DNA of 64,000 nt, taken from assembly GCF_018982965.1 (NCBI RefSeq), contig NZ_JACBYP010000023.1, positions 19,232 through 83,231 of the forward strand, in the 5' to 3' direction. Shown piece by piece: positions 43,365 through 51,735 of this stretch. Under the pieces are notes generated by a model. It was given only the letters and a program-made list of their open reading frames with translations. It did no database searches and was not told the origin of the DNA. The DNA is from Streptomyces mayonensis. Lineage in GTDB: Bacteria; Actinomycetota; Actinomycetes; Streptomycetales; Streptomycetaceae. Numbering within the stretch: the first letter of the stretch is position 1; every line of letters begins with the position of its first letter. A program made the translations under genes and the position numbers.

Positions 43365-43745
43365 TCAGCCGACCAGGTCCTCAGCGAGGGTGTTGACGTC
43401 GCCGGCACCGATTAGCATGATCACGTCGGCGTCCGTCGCCTCGTCCCGCAGCAGCCGGGCGAGGTTTGCTCTGCCCGGGGACATCTGCATCTGCGGTGCC
43501 CGGTCAGCGACATCGGCGGCGAGCTGCTCGGCGACGTGCGTCCATACCTCGGGATTTTCCCGGGCTGGGTAGACGGGCTTGACCCACGCGAGGTCCGCCG
43601 ACGCGAGCACGTCGAGAAACCCGCCCTGGAACTGCTGTGTCCGGGAGAACAGGTGCGGCTGGAACACCGCCAGGACCCTTCCACCACGGGCGACCTGGCG
43701 GGCGGCGGCCAGGGCCGAATCCACCTCGACAGGGTGGTGGGCGTG
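43365..43745 (-). pseudogene. MurC-like ligase, C-terminal fragment
   Basis: From HAHHPVEVDSALAAARQVAR through GGRVLAVFQPHLFSRTQQFQ, WVKPVYPARENPEVW and VIMLIGAGDVNTLAEDLVG to the stop at 43365 this is the C-terminal domain of UDP-N-acetylmuramate-alanine ligase. The N-terminal and central ATP-binding domains are missing; sequence of another gene joins it at about 43740. It cannot be an active ligase. Confidence 0.75.
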
Positions 43746-43975
43746 ACGGTGACCTCCTCCAATTCGGCCAGATTGCGGCGGAGGTGCTGCTCGCTGAGGG
43801 CCCGCAGGAGTGCATCGAGGCCCTGGTCCTCCTGGATCCTCGGATCGGCGGCGGCCTCCAGGGTGTTCGGGCACCAGCCGCGCCCGACACACCGGCTCCG
43901 GGCATTGGGGTTGAGGGTCGCGGCCCGGCCACCGTTGCGGAAGTAGCCTCCAACTGCCTCGTCGGCGCGGCATGA
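43742..43975 (-). pseudogene. fragment of an unidentified conserved gene
   Basis: In a frame different from the MurC piece, a protein-like stretch reads DEAVGGYFRNGGRAATLNPN, then ARSRCVGRGWCPNTLEAAAD and LRALSEQHLRRNLAELEEVT, and ends where MurC homology begins. The paired Cys (RCVGRGWC) and surrounding conservation-like pattern suggest a real gene piece, but I cannot name the family. No valid start is seen. Confidence 0.4.
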
Positions 43976-44073
43976 AGAACTCCAGCTTGGTGTTGAGCGG
44001 TGTGTGCTGCTACCGGGGATGCGACACGTACGTCGTGTCGCGGGAGGGCATCGGAGGCGGCAGTCAGCGCGGC

Positions 44074-45249
44074 CTACTTGGCTGGGGCGAAGGCGGTGAA
44101 GTGCGCAGGCGGGTGGTCGATGGGCAGGTCGGGCCGCCAGGACGTGAGGATCTGGGCGCTGCAGACGAACAGGCCGTTGGGGAGCTGGTCGAGGGGGTAC
44201 CACGCCCAGTCGCCGACGCTCTCGTCCGGCTGCGTCAGTGGCTGCCCTTGCCAGGCGTGGACGAGCGCGCCGACGGTGACCCGCAGGACCCCCTCGACGT
44301 GATCGACAAGCGTGCCCAGCAGTTCCACGTCGCCGGTCCGAGCGACCAGGCCGGTCTCCTCGGCGAGTTCTCGGACGACCGCCTCCTCGAAGGATTCTCC
44401 GGTGGCCTCCACGCTGCCGCCGGGTAGTTCGAGGGTGCCGCGGCGATGTCGGCCCAGCAGGATGCCCTGCTCGCTGAGCAGGATCGCCCCGACGCCGACT
44501 GCCGCGTGGGCGGCCGGGGCTCGGGTGCTGCGGGGTCGGCTGGAGACGCGCGTCGGCCGGTCGGGAAGGCGCCGGGCGCGGACGAGCTGATGGACTACCT
44601 TGGCGTTCTCGTCAGGGTGCGGAAACAGGTCGATGGCTTCGACGCGAAAGCCGTACTCGGTGAGCAGGTCCTCCCACAGCTGCGGTGCCAGGACCCACAT
44701 CTGCGTCGGCAACGGCGGGTCGTCGCGCAGCAGGATCATCTCCTCGCGCGGCGCCACTGCCGTGGACGGACCGTTGCCGTGCAGATCGGTGTGCAGGAGC
44801 GAGAGGATCAGCGGGGCATCGGGACGCAGACCATCGCGCAGCGCAGGCAGCGAGCGGTGCGGGTCGATGAAGGCGAGCGTCCCGATCGCGTACGCGGCGT
44901 CGAACGGCTCGGCTCCGCCCAGGTACTCGGCCACGTCTGCTCGGACGAACTCCACGCCGTCCGCGCCTGCGTGGGTGGAGACGGCGCGCTCGTGCTGGGT
45001 CGGGGACAGCTCGATGCCGGTGACCCGCGCTCCGTGTGCCTGGGCGAGGTGGACGGCGTGGTGGCCGGCCCCGGAGCCGATGTCCAGGACGCGGCGGCCG
45101 GTGACGTCGCCGAGGACTTCTGCTCCCGGCCCGATGCCTTGCCAGGGCGTCCAGCGGAGCCGTTCGGGGACGGGCGGGGTGTATGCGCGGGCGAGTTGGC
45201 GCTGGCCGTAGATCTGCCAGGCCCGGGTGTTGGTGTCCTCGGCGGGCAC
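44074..45249 (-). CDS. SAM methyltransferase - Nudix hydrolase fusion
   Basis: A 391-residue two-domain protein. GTG 45249 follows AGGAGG. Residues ~1-245 are a class I methyltransferase: VTGRRVLDIGSGAGHHAVHL (SAM motif I), VTGIELSPTQHERAVS, FDAAYAIGTLAFIDPHRSLP. Residues ~265-391 are a Nudix domain: ELPGGSVEATGESFEEAVVR then ELAEETGL. Last gene of the minus-strand Nudix-rich set. The fusion suggests that the methyl acceptor, or a by-product, is linked to a nucleoside-diphosphate compound (inference). Confidence 0.88.
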   Translation of the reverse strand: MPAEDTNTRAWQIYGQRQLARAYTPPVPERLRWTPWQGIGPGAEVLGDVTGRRVLDIGSGAGHHAVHLAQAHGARVTGIELSPTQHERAVSTHAGADGVEFVRADVAEYLGGAEPFDAAYAIGTLAFIDPHRSLPALRDGLRPDAPLILSLLHTDLHGNGPSTAVAPREEMILLRDDPPLPTQMWVLAPQLWEDLLTEYGFRVEAIDLFPHPDENAKVVHQLVRARRLPDRPTRVSSRPRSTRAPAAHAAVGVGAILLSEQGILLGRHRRGTLELPGGSVEATGESFEEAVVRELAEETGLVARTGDVELLGTLVDHVEGVLRVTVGALVHAWQGQPLTQPDESVGDWAWYPLDQLPNGLFVCSAQILTSWRPDLPIDHPPAHFTAFAPAK

Positions 45250-45281
45250 GGTTGCCTCCTGGTGGGCGGGTGTTCTGGGGG

Positions 45282-46184
45282 TCAGGTGTGTGTGATCAGG
45301 TAGGCGGGACCTTCGCCGCGTCGGGCTCGTTCGATGGCGTCGAGGCGCGTGAAGGCGCGTGGGGCCATTAGCTCCTGCCAGGTCGCGAGGTCGTGGACGG
45401 CCCACAGGTCGTGTTCCGCGGGGTCGAGGCGGATCCGGTCGAGCTGGGCGGCGGTCAGCTGGCCTCCGTCGAAGATGAGCCCCACCTTGTTCAGCGGCTG
45501 GCGCGGTCCAGCGTGGAGGAAGTGCGTCAGGAGCAGGGTCGGCGTGTTGAGGGCGAGCTCCAGGCCGGTCTCCTCGACCGTCTCCCGCCGGGCGGTCTGC
45601 AGCGGGTCCTCGCCCGGGGCATCCAGATTGCCACCGGGGAACTGCCAGAGTCTTGAGCCGTAGACCGAACGGAGCTGGACCGGACGGTCGTGTTCGTCGC
45701 GGACGTACAGGCAGCCGTACACCGTGTGGTGAGGGACGGTCCGCGCGTACTCCTCGGCTGGCATCGGCATAGGGCGGCCGGGCCGGGCAGGGCGGTGGTC
45801 GAAGGCGAGGGCGAGAACGCCGAGGGCTTCCTCGGCCGGCGGGTAGATGCCGCGGAAGTCGGCGAGCAGCTCGCCGGGCGACCCGTCCGGGTTGATACGT
45901 GAGGTGCCCTCCGAGCGGAGAAGGTCGTCGAAGGAGGGGTACAGGGTGATCCGCTGCACGATGACGTCGAGTTCCCGCCCGCTGTCCCGGTCGTGGAAGA
46001 CGAGCGTGTCGCCCACGGCGACGGCGCGCCTGCTCGGGGTGGCCACCCTCACTTCGATTGTTTTGCGCCCTGCTTCCACCTGCCGGTAGTGCCGCCCGAG
46101 AAGGTGCATGTGATGCTCGGGCGTTTCGTCTCCGGCCGCCGGGCTCGGGATGGCTGGGATGGCTTGCTGGGTGTCGTCAGGCAT
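45282..46184 (-). CDS. ASCH/PUA-like domain - Nudix hydrolase fusion
   Basis: A 300-residue protein. ATG 46184 follows GGAGG. Residues ~22-130 are ASCH-like: HHMHLLGRHYRQVEAGRKTI then EVRVATPSRRAVAVGDTLVF. Residues ~155-280 are Nudix: LWQFPGGNLDAPGEDPLQTA then RRETVEETGLELAL. ASCH domains bind RNA or modified nucleosides, so a nucleotide or RNA-end substrate is plausible (inference). It lies 33 bases upstream of the methyltransferase-Nudix gene. Confidence 0.85.
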   Translation of the reverse strand: MPDDTQQAIPAIPSPAAGDETPEHHMHLLGRHYRQVEAGRKTIEVRVATPSRRAVAVGDTLVFHDRDSGRELDVIVQRITLYPSFDDLLRSEGTSRINPDGSPGELLADFRGIYPPAEEALGVLALAFDHRPARPGRPMPMPAEEYARTVPHHTVYGCLYVRDEHDRPVQLRSVYGSRLWQFPGGNLDAPGEDPLQTARRETVEETGLELALNTPTLLLTHFLHAGPRQPLNKVGLIFDGGQLTAAQLDRIRLDPAEHDLWAVHDLATWQELMAPRAFTRLDAIERARRGEGPAYLITHT

Positions 46185-46253
46185 ACGTGCCTCCGTTCGA
46201 TGCTTTCCGTCCGCTCCGGTCGTTGGGCCCACGTGGACGAGTCCATTGGCGAG

Positions 46254-47510
46254 CTACGGCAGTTCGACCGGTCCGTAGCGCGCGTGCGGCTCCTGCCGCA
46301 TCAGGGCGTCGTACCGGTCTGCTGCCGAGAAGTGCCAGAACTCGGTCCCGTAGTTCGTGAAACCCGCGCCTTCCATGGCGTTGAGCAGGAGGGTGCGGTG
46401 GTGGCGCGCCTGGGCGCTGAGGTTCACGGCGTGTGTGTAGCAGATGCCATTGCTCTGCTCGGGGGAGGCGTTGACGCGGGTGCCGAGGTCGAGTTCGTGG
46501 CCGTCCTGGTCGACGAGGGTCACGTCCACGGCCGCGCCCGCGGAGTGAGGCGCGATCTCTGGCGGCGACACGTACCGGCTGGCGGCCTGGTGCAGTTGCT
46601 CAGGTGTCCAGTCAGGGTGGGCGGTGGCCAGCTCGTTCCGGTAGTCAGTGAAGTAGCGTTGCTGGAGGGTCAGCGGCCGGTAGCCCTCGATGAACAGCAG
46701 GTCGGTGCCGGCGGGCAGGAGCGAGCGGGCGTGCTGCAACCGGGCCAGGACGCCTTCACGGACGTGGGCGAACGCCCCCAGTGGGTCGGGCTTGCGGGGG
46801 TCGACGCGGAAGTTGTGGTCGCGCACGTCGACGAGTGGCTCTCCGCACTCGCGCACGGGGATCGCCGCGACCTGCGGATCGGACATCAACACCGGAGGAA
46901 TCATCGAGTCTCCCTGTGACGGATTGCGCTGAGGTGGCGAGGCGGGGGCGGCAGCGGTCAGAGCGGTCTCGCGCACGATCCGGGCGACGGTGTCCCGCAG
47001 CGTGCTGTCGGCCGGGATTACGGCATCCAGACCGCCGGGCAGCAGATCCAGCTCGCGGTACCAGGAGGTGAGGTGGGCGTCGGTGACGTGCGCCAGGTAG
47101 GCGGCATCCGCCTTTGACGCGTGCCGTACCAACGTCGCTTCCAGCGGAACGTCCAGGTAGTAGCACCTGGAGACGCCGCGGTGGTCCCGTACCAGAGACG
47201 TGATCATGTGGCCGTAGCGGTCGGCATACAGGATCCCTTCGAGGACGACGTGGAAGCCGGCGTCGAGGGCTGCGCGTGCGATCGTGCTCAGCAGGGCGAT
47301 GTTGGCGCCGCGCGCGGTGTCGTTTTCCCTGAGTACGTTCCGGCGGATCACGTCCTGGCCCACGATCGCGATACCGCGGCCGTAGTGATCTCGCAGGCTC
47401 TGGGCCACGCTCGACTTGCCGGACGCCGAGTTGCCGCGGATTACTACGAGGCGGGTGTCTGGACGCCCGGTCGCTGTCGCAGTGGGCACGCGACTGGATG
47501 CGCTGGTCAT
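46254..47510 (-). CDS. P-loop kinase fused to D-Ala-D-Ala dipeptidase (VanX-like)
   Basis: One uninterrupted 418-residue frame. Residues ~20-190 are an AAA/zeta-toxin-like kinase: RLVVIRGNSASGKSSVAQSL (Walker A), IAIVGQDVIRRNVL, VVLEGILYADRYG. Residues ~203-418 are an M15D dipeptidase: LLFIEGYRPLTLQQRYFTDY, then APHSAGAAVDVTLVDQDGHE with the His and Asp zinc ligands, and YGTEFWHFS with the third ligand region. ATG 47510 overlaps the triple-Nudix stop. An internal ATG at 46904 has a GGGAGA before it, so the dipeptidase might also be made alone. Either a true fusion or two genes that lost the stop between them. Confidence 0.8.
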   Translation of the reverse strand: MTSASSRVPTATATGRPDTRLVVIRGNSASGKSSVAQSLRDHYGRGIAIVGQDVIRRNVLRENDTARGANIALLSTIARAALDAGFHVVLEGILYADRYGHMITSLVRDHRGVSRCYYLDVPLEATLVRHASKADAAYLAHVTDAHLTSWYRELDLLPGGLDAVIPADSTLRDTVARIVRETALTAAAPASPPQRNPSQGDSMIPPVLMSDPQVAAIPVRECGEPLVDVRDHNFRVDPRKPDPLGAFAHVREGVLARLQHARSLLPAGTDLLFIEGYRPLTLQQRYFTDYRNELATAHPDWTPEQLHQAASRYVSPPEIAPHSAGAAVDVTLVDQDGHELDLGTRVNASPEQSNGICYTHAVNLSAQARHHRTLLLNAMEGAGFTNYGTEFWHFSAADRYDALMRQEPHARYGPVELP

Positions 47511-48985
47511 GCGGGCCAGCCTGTCTCGCTGTACAGCTCGTCGTTCTGGATCTTCTCGATGGCCTGTCGGGTGTAGGGGACGAGGTCGTCGGGAAGGGCG
47601 GCGGGGTCCCAGAATTTCCACTGGGTGCACTTGTCCGGCTCGCGCAGCACCGGCTCGCCGCTCCAGGTGCGGGCGCGGAAGAACAGGCCCATGCGGGGCG
47701 GGTTCCTGGGCTTGTCGATGTGGTGGACGACGTGGACGAGTTGGACGTCCTGGCGCTCGATGTGCAGGCCGGCTTCCTCCATCGCCTCCCTGATCAGGCA
47801 GTCGGTGGCGTTCTCCTGTTCGCAGTGGCCGGCCAGGACGTGCCAGGTGGACGGCGCGAACGCGGAGTCGGGGTGGCGCAGCCCGAGCAGCACCGTCCCG
47901 TCCGGGCGTTCCAGGTAGAGGTGGACGCCGATGATGTTGGGGACCGTGCCGTGCGGTGGCGCCAGACGCTGTTCCTCGGGCTCGGCCTCGGGTCCGCTCC
48001 GCATCGGCGGGTGGCCGGCGGCGTGGCGCCGTATGAGGTCGCTGGTCGTGTCCGCGATGCGCAGGCGGTGGAGGTCGTCGGGGGCGAACCAGGCGAGCAT
48101 TACTCCTTCGGTCAGGTGGAGTTCGCGCGGGTCGCCGTTCCAGCGGCCGGCGTAGATGGCGATGGGTACGGTCGTGCCATCGTCGTGGGAGGCGTACTCG
48201 GTGCCGAACGGGGACAGGCTGGCGAGATCGAGGCCGGCTTCCTCGGCCAGTTCGCGCCGCACGGTGTGTTCCAGGGTGGCGTCCTGGGGCTCTCGGCCGC
48301 CCCCGAGCAGGGACCACATGCCCGGCTCCCAGATCTGTCCGGGGAAGTAGTCGCGGAGATGGAGCAGGTACTCGCCGCGGTCGTTGTAGATCAGGGCGGA
48401 GGCGTTGGCCGTCTCGGGTTCGACCTGGAGCGGCAGTTTGAGCAGCTTCTCGCGCAGTGTCGGGGAAGTTACCCGGTCCACGGGACGCCACTCGATGCCG
48501 CCGACCTCCTCTTCCTGCAGCACGACCGACACCTCGGTCGTCCGCAGGCGGAAGAGGAACCGGAGGTCGAAGTGCTGGTGTGCGGGCTCGCCCTTGCCCG
48601 GATGGGCGTCGGTGTCGTGGATGTCGATGTCCAGCGGCACGGTCTCGTAGCCCGGCCACGGCGTGACGGCCCGAGCCGGGATCCCGGTCTCCTCGTGCAG
48701 TTCGCGGAGGGCCGCCGCTGCCAGGGAGTCGTCGGTGGGCTCAGTGTGTCCGCCGGGGACGAGGACCTTCCCGCTAGCCAGGTGCAGCACGTGCAGGATG
48801 CGGCCGAGATGGTCGACGACGATCGCGCCGCAGGTGACGTGCCCGGTGAAGGTCGAGCGGCTGGCGATGTCCTCGCCAGGCCGGTCGAGGGCGTCCGGGA
48901 GGACGCTGAGCTGCTCGCGCTCGTGAGGGTGACGGGCGAGGTAGGTATCGACGGTGGTGCGGATGTGGTGGTGCGACAACGACAT
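47507..48985 (-). CDS. triple Nudix hydrolase
   Basis: A 492-residue protein with three Nudix domains in a row. ATG 48985 follows GAGG. Box 1: GGHTEPTDDSLAAAALRELH then EETGI (about residues 78-102). Box 2: LLGGGREPQDATLEHTVRRE then LAEEAGL. Box 3: LAGHCEQENATDCLIREAME then EAGL. All three keep the R-E-x-x-E-E metal-binding core. Each follows a β-strand region typical of the fold. Three tandem Nudix units in one bacterial protein are unusual. The gene is coupled to the kinase-dipeptidase gene by a 4-base overlap. Confidence 0.85.
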   Translation of the reverse strand: MSLSHHHIRTTVDTYLARHPHEREQLSVLPDALDRPGEDIASRSTFTGHVTCGAIVVDHLGRILHVLHLASGKVLVPGGHTEPTDDSLAAAALRELHEETGIPARAVTPWPGYETVPLDIDIHDTDAHPGKGEPAHQHFDLRFLFRLRTTEVSVVLQEEEVGGIEWRPVDRVTSPTLREKLLKLPLQVEPETANASALIYNDRGEYLLHLRDYFPGQIWEPGMWSLLGGGREPQDATLEHTVRRELAEEAGLDLASLSPFGTEYASHDDGTTVPIAIYAGRWNGDPRELHLTEGVMLAWFAPDDLHRLRIADTTSDLIRRHAAGHPPMRSGPEAEPEEQRLAPPHGTVPNIIGVHLYLERPDGTVLLGLRHPDSAFAPSTWHVLAGHCEQENATDCLIREAMEEAGLHIERQDVQLVHVVHHIDKPRNPPRMGLFFRARTWSGEPVLREPDKCTQWKFWDPAALPDDLVPYTRQAIEKIQNDELYSETGWPA

Positions 48986-49074
48986 GGGGACTACCTCGCA
49001 GGGACGTGGGGCTGAGGGAGCATCGGGAACGGGCTGGTGTCTCTGTCCGGCGGACCGGTGGCCCGGCCCGGCGA

Positions 49075-51015
49075 TCAGGGGGCGTCGCCGCTCATCCGGC
49101 GTTGCAGCTCCCACAGGGACCGGAACAGCCCTGGCTGCTGTGTGAGTTGGGCGTAGGTTCCCTCCTGGACGGTCCGCCCTTCGTCCAGCACCACGATCCG
49201 GTCGGCGACGGCCACGTTGCTGAGGCGGTGCGTGATCAGCAGGATGGCGCGGTCCTTTGCCAGTTCGCGCAGGCCGGCGAAGATCCGGTGCTCGGCGCAG
49301 GCGTCGAGGGCGGCTGTGGGTTCGTCCATCACCAGCAGCGCTGCTTGCCGGTGGAACGCGCGGGTGAGGACCAGGCGTTGCCACTGCCCTCCGGAGAGCT
49401 GCTGTCCTCCGAACCACTCGCTGGTCAGGAGGGTGTTCAGGCCCGAGCGGAGATGGGGAAGCATCTCCGCGGCGCCGGACGCCTCGCAGGCGGCGAGCAG
49501 GGCCGCGTCGCTGGTGTCGCCCTGCCCGAAGGTGATGTTGTCGCGCATCGTCAGCGGCAGGTAGGTGAACTTCTGCGGTACCAGCGCGACGTGTTCCCAC
49601 GACCTCCACGGGTCCAGGTCCGCGGTGGAGGCATGGTCCCAGGCCACGTCCCCTTCGGTGGGCAGCAGCAGCCCGCACAGCAGGCGCGACAGAGTCGTCT
49701 TGCCGGAGCCGTTCTCACCGACCAGTGCCACGATCTCGCCGCGCTTCACATGCAGGGAGACGTTGCTCAGGCTGTCCTTGGGCGCGCCGTCGTATCGGTA
49801 GGTGACGTCACGGACCTCAAAGCGCTCCGGGGCCGCGGAGACTGACGCGGTGCCGCGGGAGTCGGCCATGGCCTGGCCGTGGGCGTTGTCGAGGAAGTTC
49901 TGCCAGTCCTGCACGTACCAGCCGGTGCGCACCAGGCGGGCCCCTCCGTTGATGATGCCGCGCACCGAGCCGGTGGCGGTCTGCAGGGCGAAGACGGCGC
50001 CTCCGCCGGCCGCCAGGCTCATCCGCCCGGAGGCCAGGAGCCACAGCAGCGCCGCCCACACCGCGGTCGAGGCGACCCCGCCGGCGACGGCCCCGGCCAG
50101 TCCCATCCAGGCACCGGTGTTGGCGGCCTTGCGCTCGGCGTCGTTGACCGAGGCGGCCAGCCGGCGGTACCGCCCGATCAGGAAGGGGCCGGCCAGGCAG
50201 GCGCGCATCTCCTCGCTGGACTCCTGATAGGCCATGTGCCAGCGAAGCTTGCCCAGCATCCGGCGCCGCCCGGAGGTCTCCAGCCCGGCGAGGTAGAGCA
50301 CGCGTGCGGAGCGCACGTACGCGGCGGCCTGCGGCAGACAGGCAAGGAAGAGCAGGGGGAGGAGCAGGGGGTGCAGGACGGTCAGGACGGTGGCGCCGGC
50401 CGCCAGCGTGGCGGTGGCCGCCAGCACGTCCTGCGCTTCTTCGACGAGGTCGGGGGTGACCTGGGCGCCGCGGTCGGCGATGTCGTAGGCGTCGTTGTAG
50501 CCGGGCTTGTTGTTGGCGGCCAGCTCCGCGCCGAGCGCGGCCTCGATCATCGTCAGCTCCGCCGCCCGGCCGAGAACCGGGCGCAGACGGCCGGTGAGCC
50601 AGACGACGGCGATGCCCAGCAACGCGCGCAGGCCGGCGGCGGCGGCGATCACGGCCAGTTGCGGGGCCGCGTCCCACAGTCGTGCGGTGATGTCGCCTGC
50701 GGAGACCAGTGCGGTGATCGTGCCCGTGACGGCCAGGAGGCCGAGGGCCGCGAGGACGCCGGTGCCGATCTGGCAGATCAACAGGCCGACGGTCGCGCCG
50801 CGGTCCACGCGCCAGGCCATCCGCACCGAGCGCCGCACCAGCGAGGGCAGGCGCCGCGCCATGGTACGGGAGGTCAGCAGGGAGCCGGCCTGGAGCCTGG
50901 ACTCGTCGCGGTAGAGGTATTCCTCTTCTCGAACACCGGCGTCCCGATGTTCGCTGGCCGGCGCGGTCCCCTTGGGTGGTTGTGGCGGCTGGTCCTGTGT
51001 AACGGCCGAGGTCAT
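49075..51015 (-). CDS. ABC transporter, fused permease and ATPase
   Basis: A 646-residue exporter. ATG 51015 follows GGGGGAAC. There are about six membrane helices in residues 80-370 (VGLLICQIGTGVLAALGLLA, VLTVLHPLLLPLLFLACLPQ, GLAGAVAGGVASTAVWAALL), then the ATPase with LVGENGSGKTTLSRLLCGLL (Walker A), QQLSGGQWQRLVLTRAFHRQ (signature), LLVMDEPTAALD (Walker B) and LITHRLSNV (H-loop). There is no N-terminal peptidase domain. It lies between the Nudix set and the FxLD genes and is the natural export protein of the lanthipeptide. Confidence 0.9.
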   Translation of the reverse strand: MTSAVTQDQPPQPPKGTAPASEHRDAGVREEEYLYRDESRLQAGSLLTSRTMARRLPSLVRRSVRMAWRVDRGATVGLLICQIGTGVLAALGLLAVTGTITALVSAGDITARLWDAAPQLAVIAAAAGLRALLGIAVVWLTGRLRPVLGRAAELTMIEAALGAELAANNKPGYNDAYDIADRGAQVTPDLVEEAQDVLAATATLAAGATVLTVLHPLLLPLLFLACLPQAAAYVRSARVLYLAGLETSGRRRMLGKLRWHMAYQESSEEMRACLAGPFLIGRYRRLAASVNDAERKAANTGAWMGLAGAVAGGVASTAVWAALLWLLASGRMSLAAGGGAVFALQTATGSVRGIINGGARLVRTGWYVQDWQNFLDNAHGQAMADSRGTASVSAAPERFEVRDVTYRYDGAPKDSLSNVSLHVKRGEIVALVGENGSGKTTLSRLLCGLLLPTEGDVAWDHASTADLDPWRSWEHVALVPQKFTYLPLTMRDNITFGQGDTSDAALLAACEASGAAEMLPHLRSGLNTLLTSEWFGGQQLSGGQWQRLVLTRAFHRQAALLVMDEPTAALDACAEHRIFAGLRELAKDRAILLITHRLSNVAVADRIVVLDEGRTVQEGTYAQLTQQPGLFRSLWELQRRMSGDAP

Positions 51016-51249
51016 CGTTCCCCCTGGGACGGTCGCTGCGGCAAGGTCGTGAGGTCTAACGACGCGGTTGCGATATCGAACACACGTCATTCGGTCGTGC
51101 TGGAAAGCCCGTGATTCCCTGCGTCCGTGGAACCCGCAGGCGCCACATCCCTGGTCTGGCTTGGAGCGGCTGCGGGCAGGAAATGGCCGAAACGCCGACA
51201 CCGCCACACCACGTGAGCAGTACGCCTCGGCAGAGAAGGTCACCCCCTC

Positions 51250-51734
51250 CTAACCGGTATGGGAATCGGCCTGCAGCAGCTTTTCCAGCTCCCTCTCGGC
51301 GTGGCCGACCGCGCCCCTCAGGGCCTCGTGGTCGGGGGCGGACAGAGCGCCGGCTCCCAGTCCGGCCGCGGCGATCACCGCGGTCAGCGCTCCGGTCGCC
51401 TGCTCGGCCAGGGCTGACGCAGCGACGGGGTTGTGCAGAGCCTCTCGTGCGGCGTAGGCGTCGAGTCGTGCGACGCTGACGAGGGACTCGAGTATCCGCG
51501 CATGATGGCGGCCGGCGCGATCCACTTCCAGGGCTGACAGGCCCGTTCGGGCCTGGAAGACGGCGGTCGGCGGATCGGGATGGGCAAGGAGCCGGACGGC
51601 TTCCTCCACTGTGCGGTCGAGATCGTCTCCCGGGACGGGGCCTCGGCGGGCCAGCAGTGCGCCTGCAGGGGGAGCGCGGGCGCCTTGGTGCGGCGGACCA
51701 GGGGGATGCGGCTGGCTATCGCGGGGATCACCGG
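51250..51734 (-). pseudogene. internally deleted paralogue of the 53071-54195 protein
   Basis: The 5' part (from GTG 51734) reads AIASRIPLVRRTKAPALPLQ, like the start of the 53071-54195 protein (QIAKRFPLVARPRPACPPLA). The 3' part (51250-51609) reads PTAVFQARTGLSALEVDRAG, RLDAYAAREALHNPVAASAL, AVIAAAGLGAGALSAPDHEA, matching that protein's C-terminus (ELAVFRSRVGLVVLDLSSKT, AHPVCRKALSHGEHRTLSAA, IASAGLGQGH). The ~270 central residues are absent and the two parts are in different frames. A decayed duplicate. Confidence 0.6.
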
Positions 51735-51735
51735 C

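Noticed and set aside
47511..48659. Long minus-strand extension of the kinase-dipeptidase frame
   Set aside because: It is Arg/Pro/His-rich, lies under the triple-Nudix gene in another frame, and has no family features.
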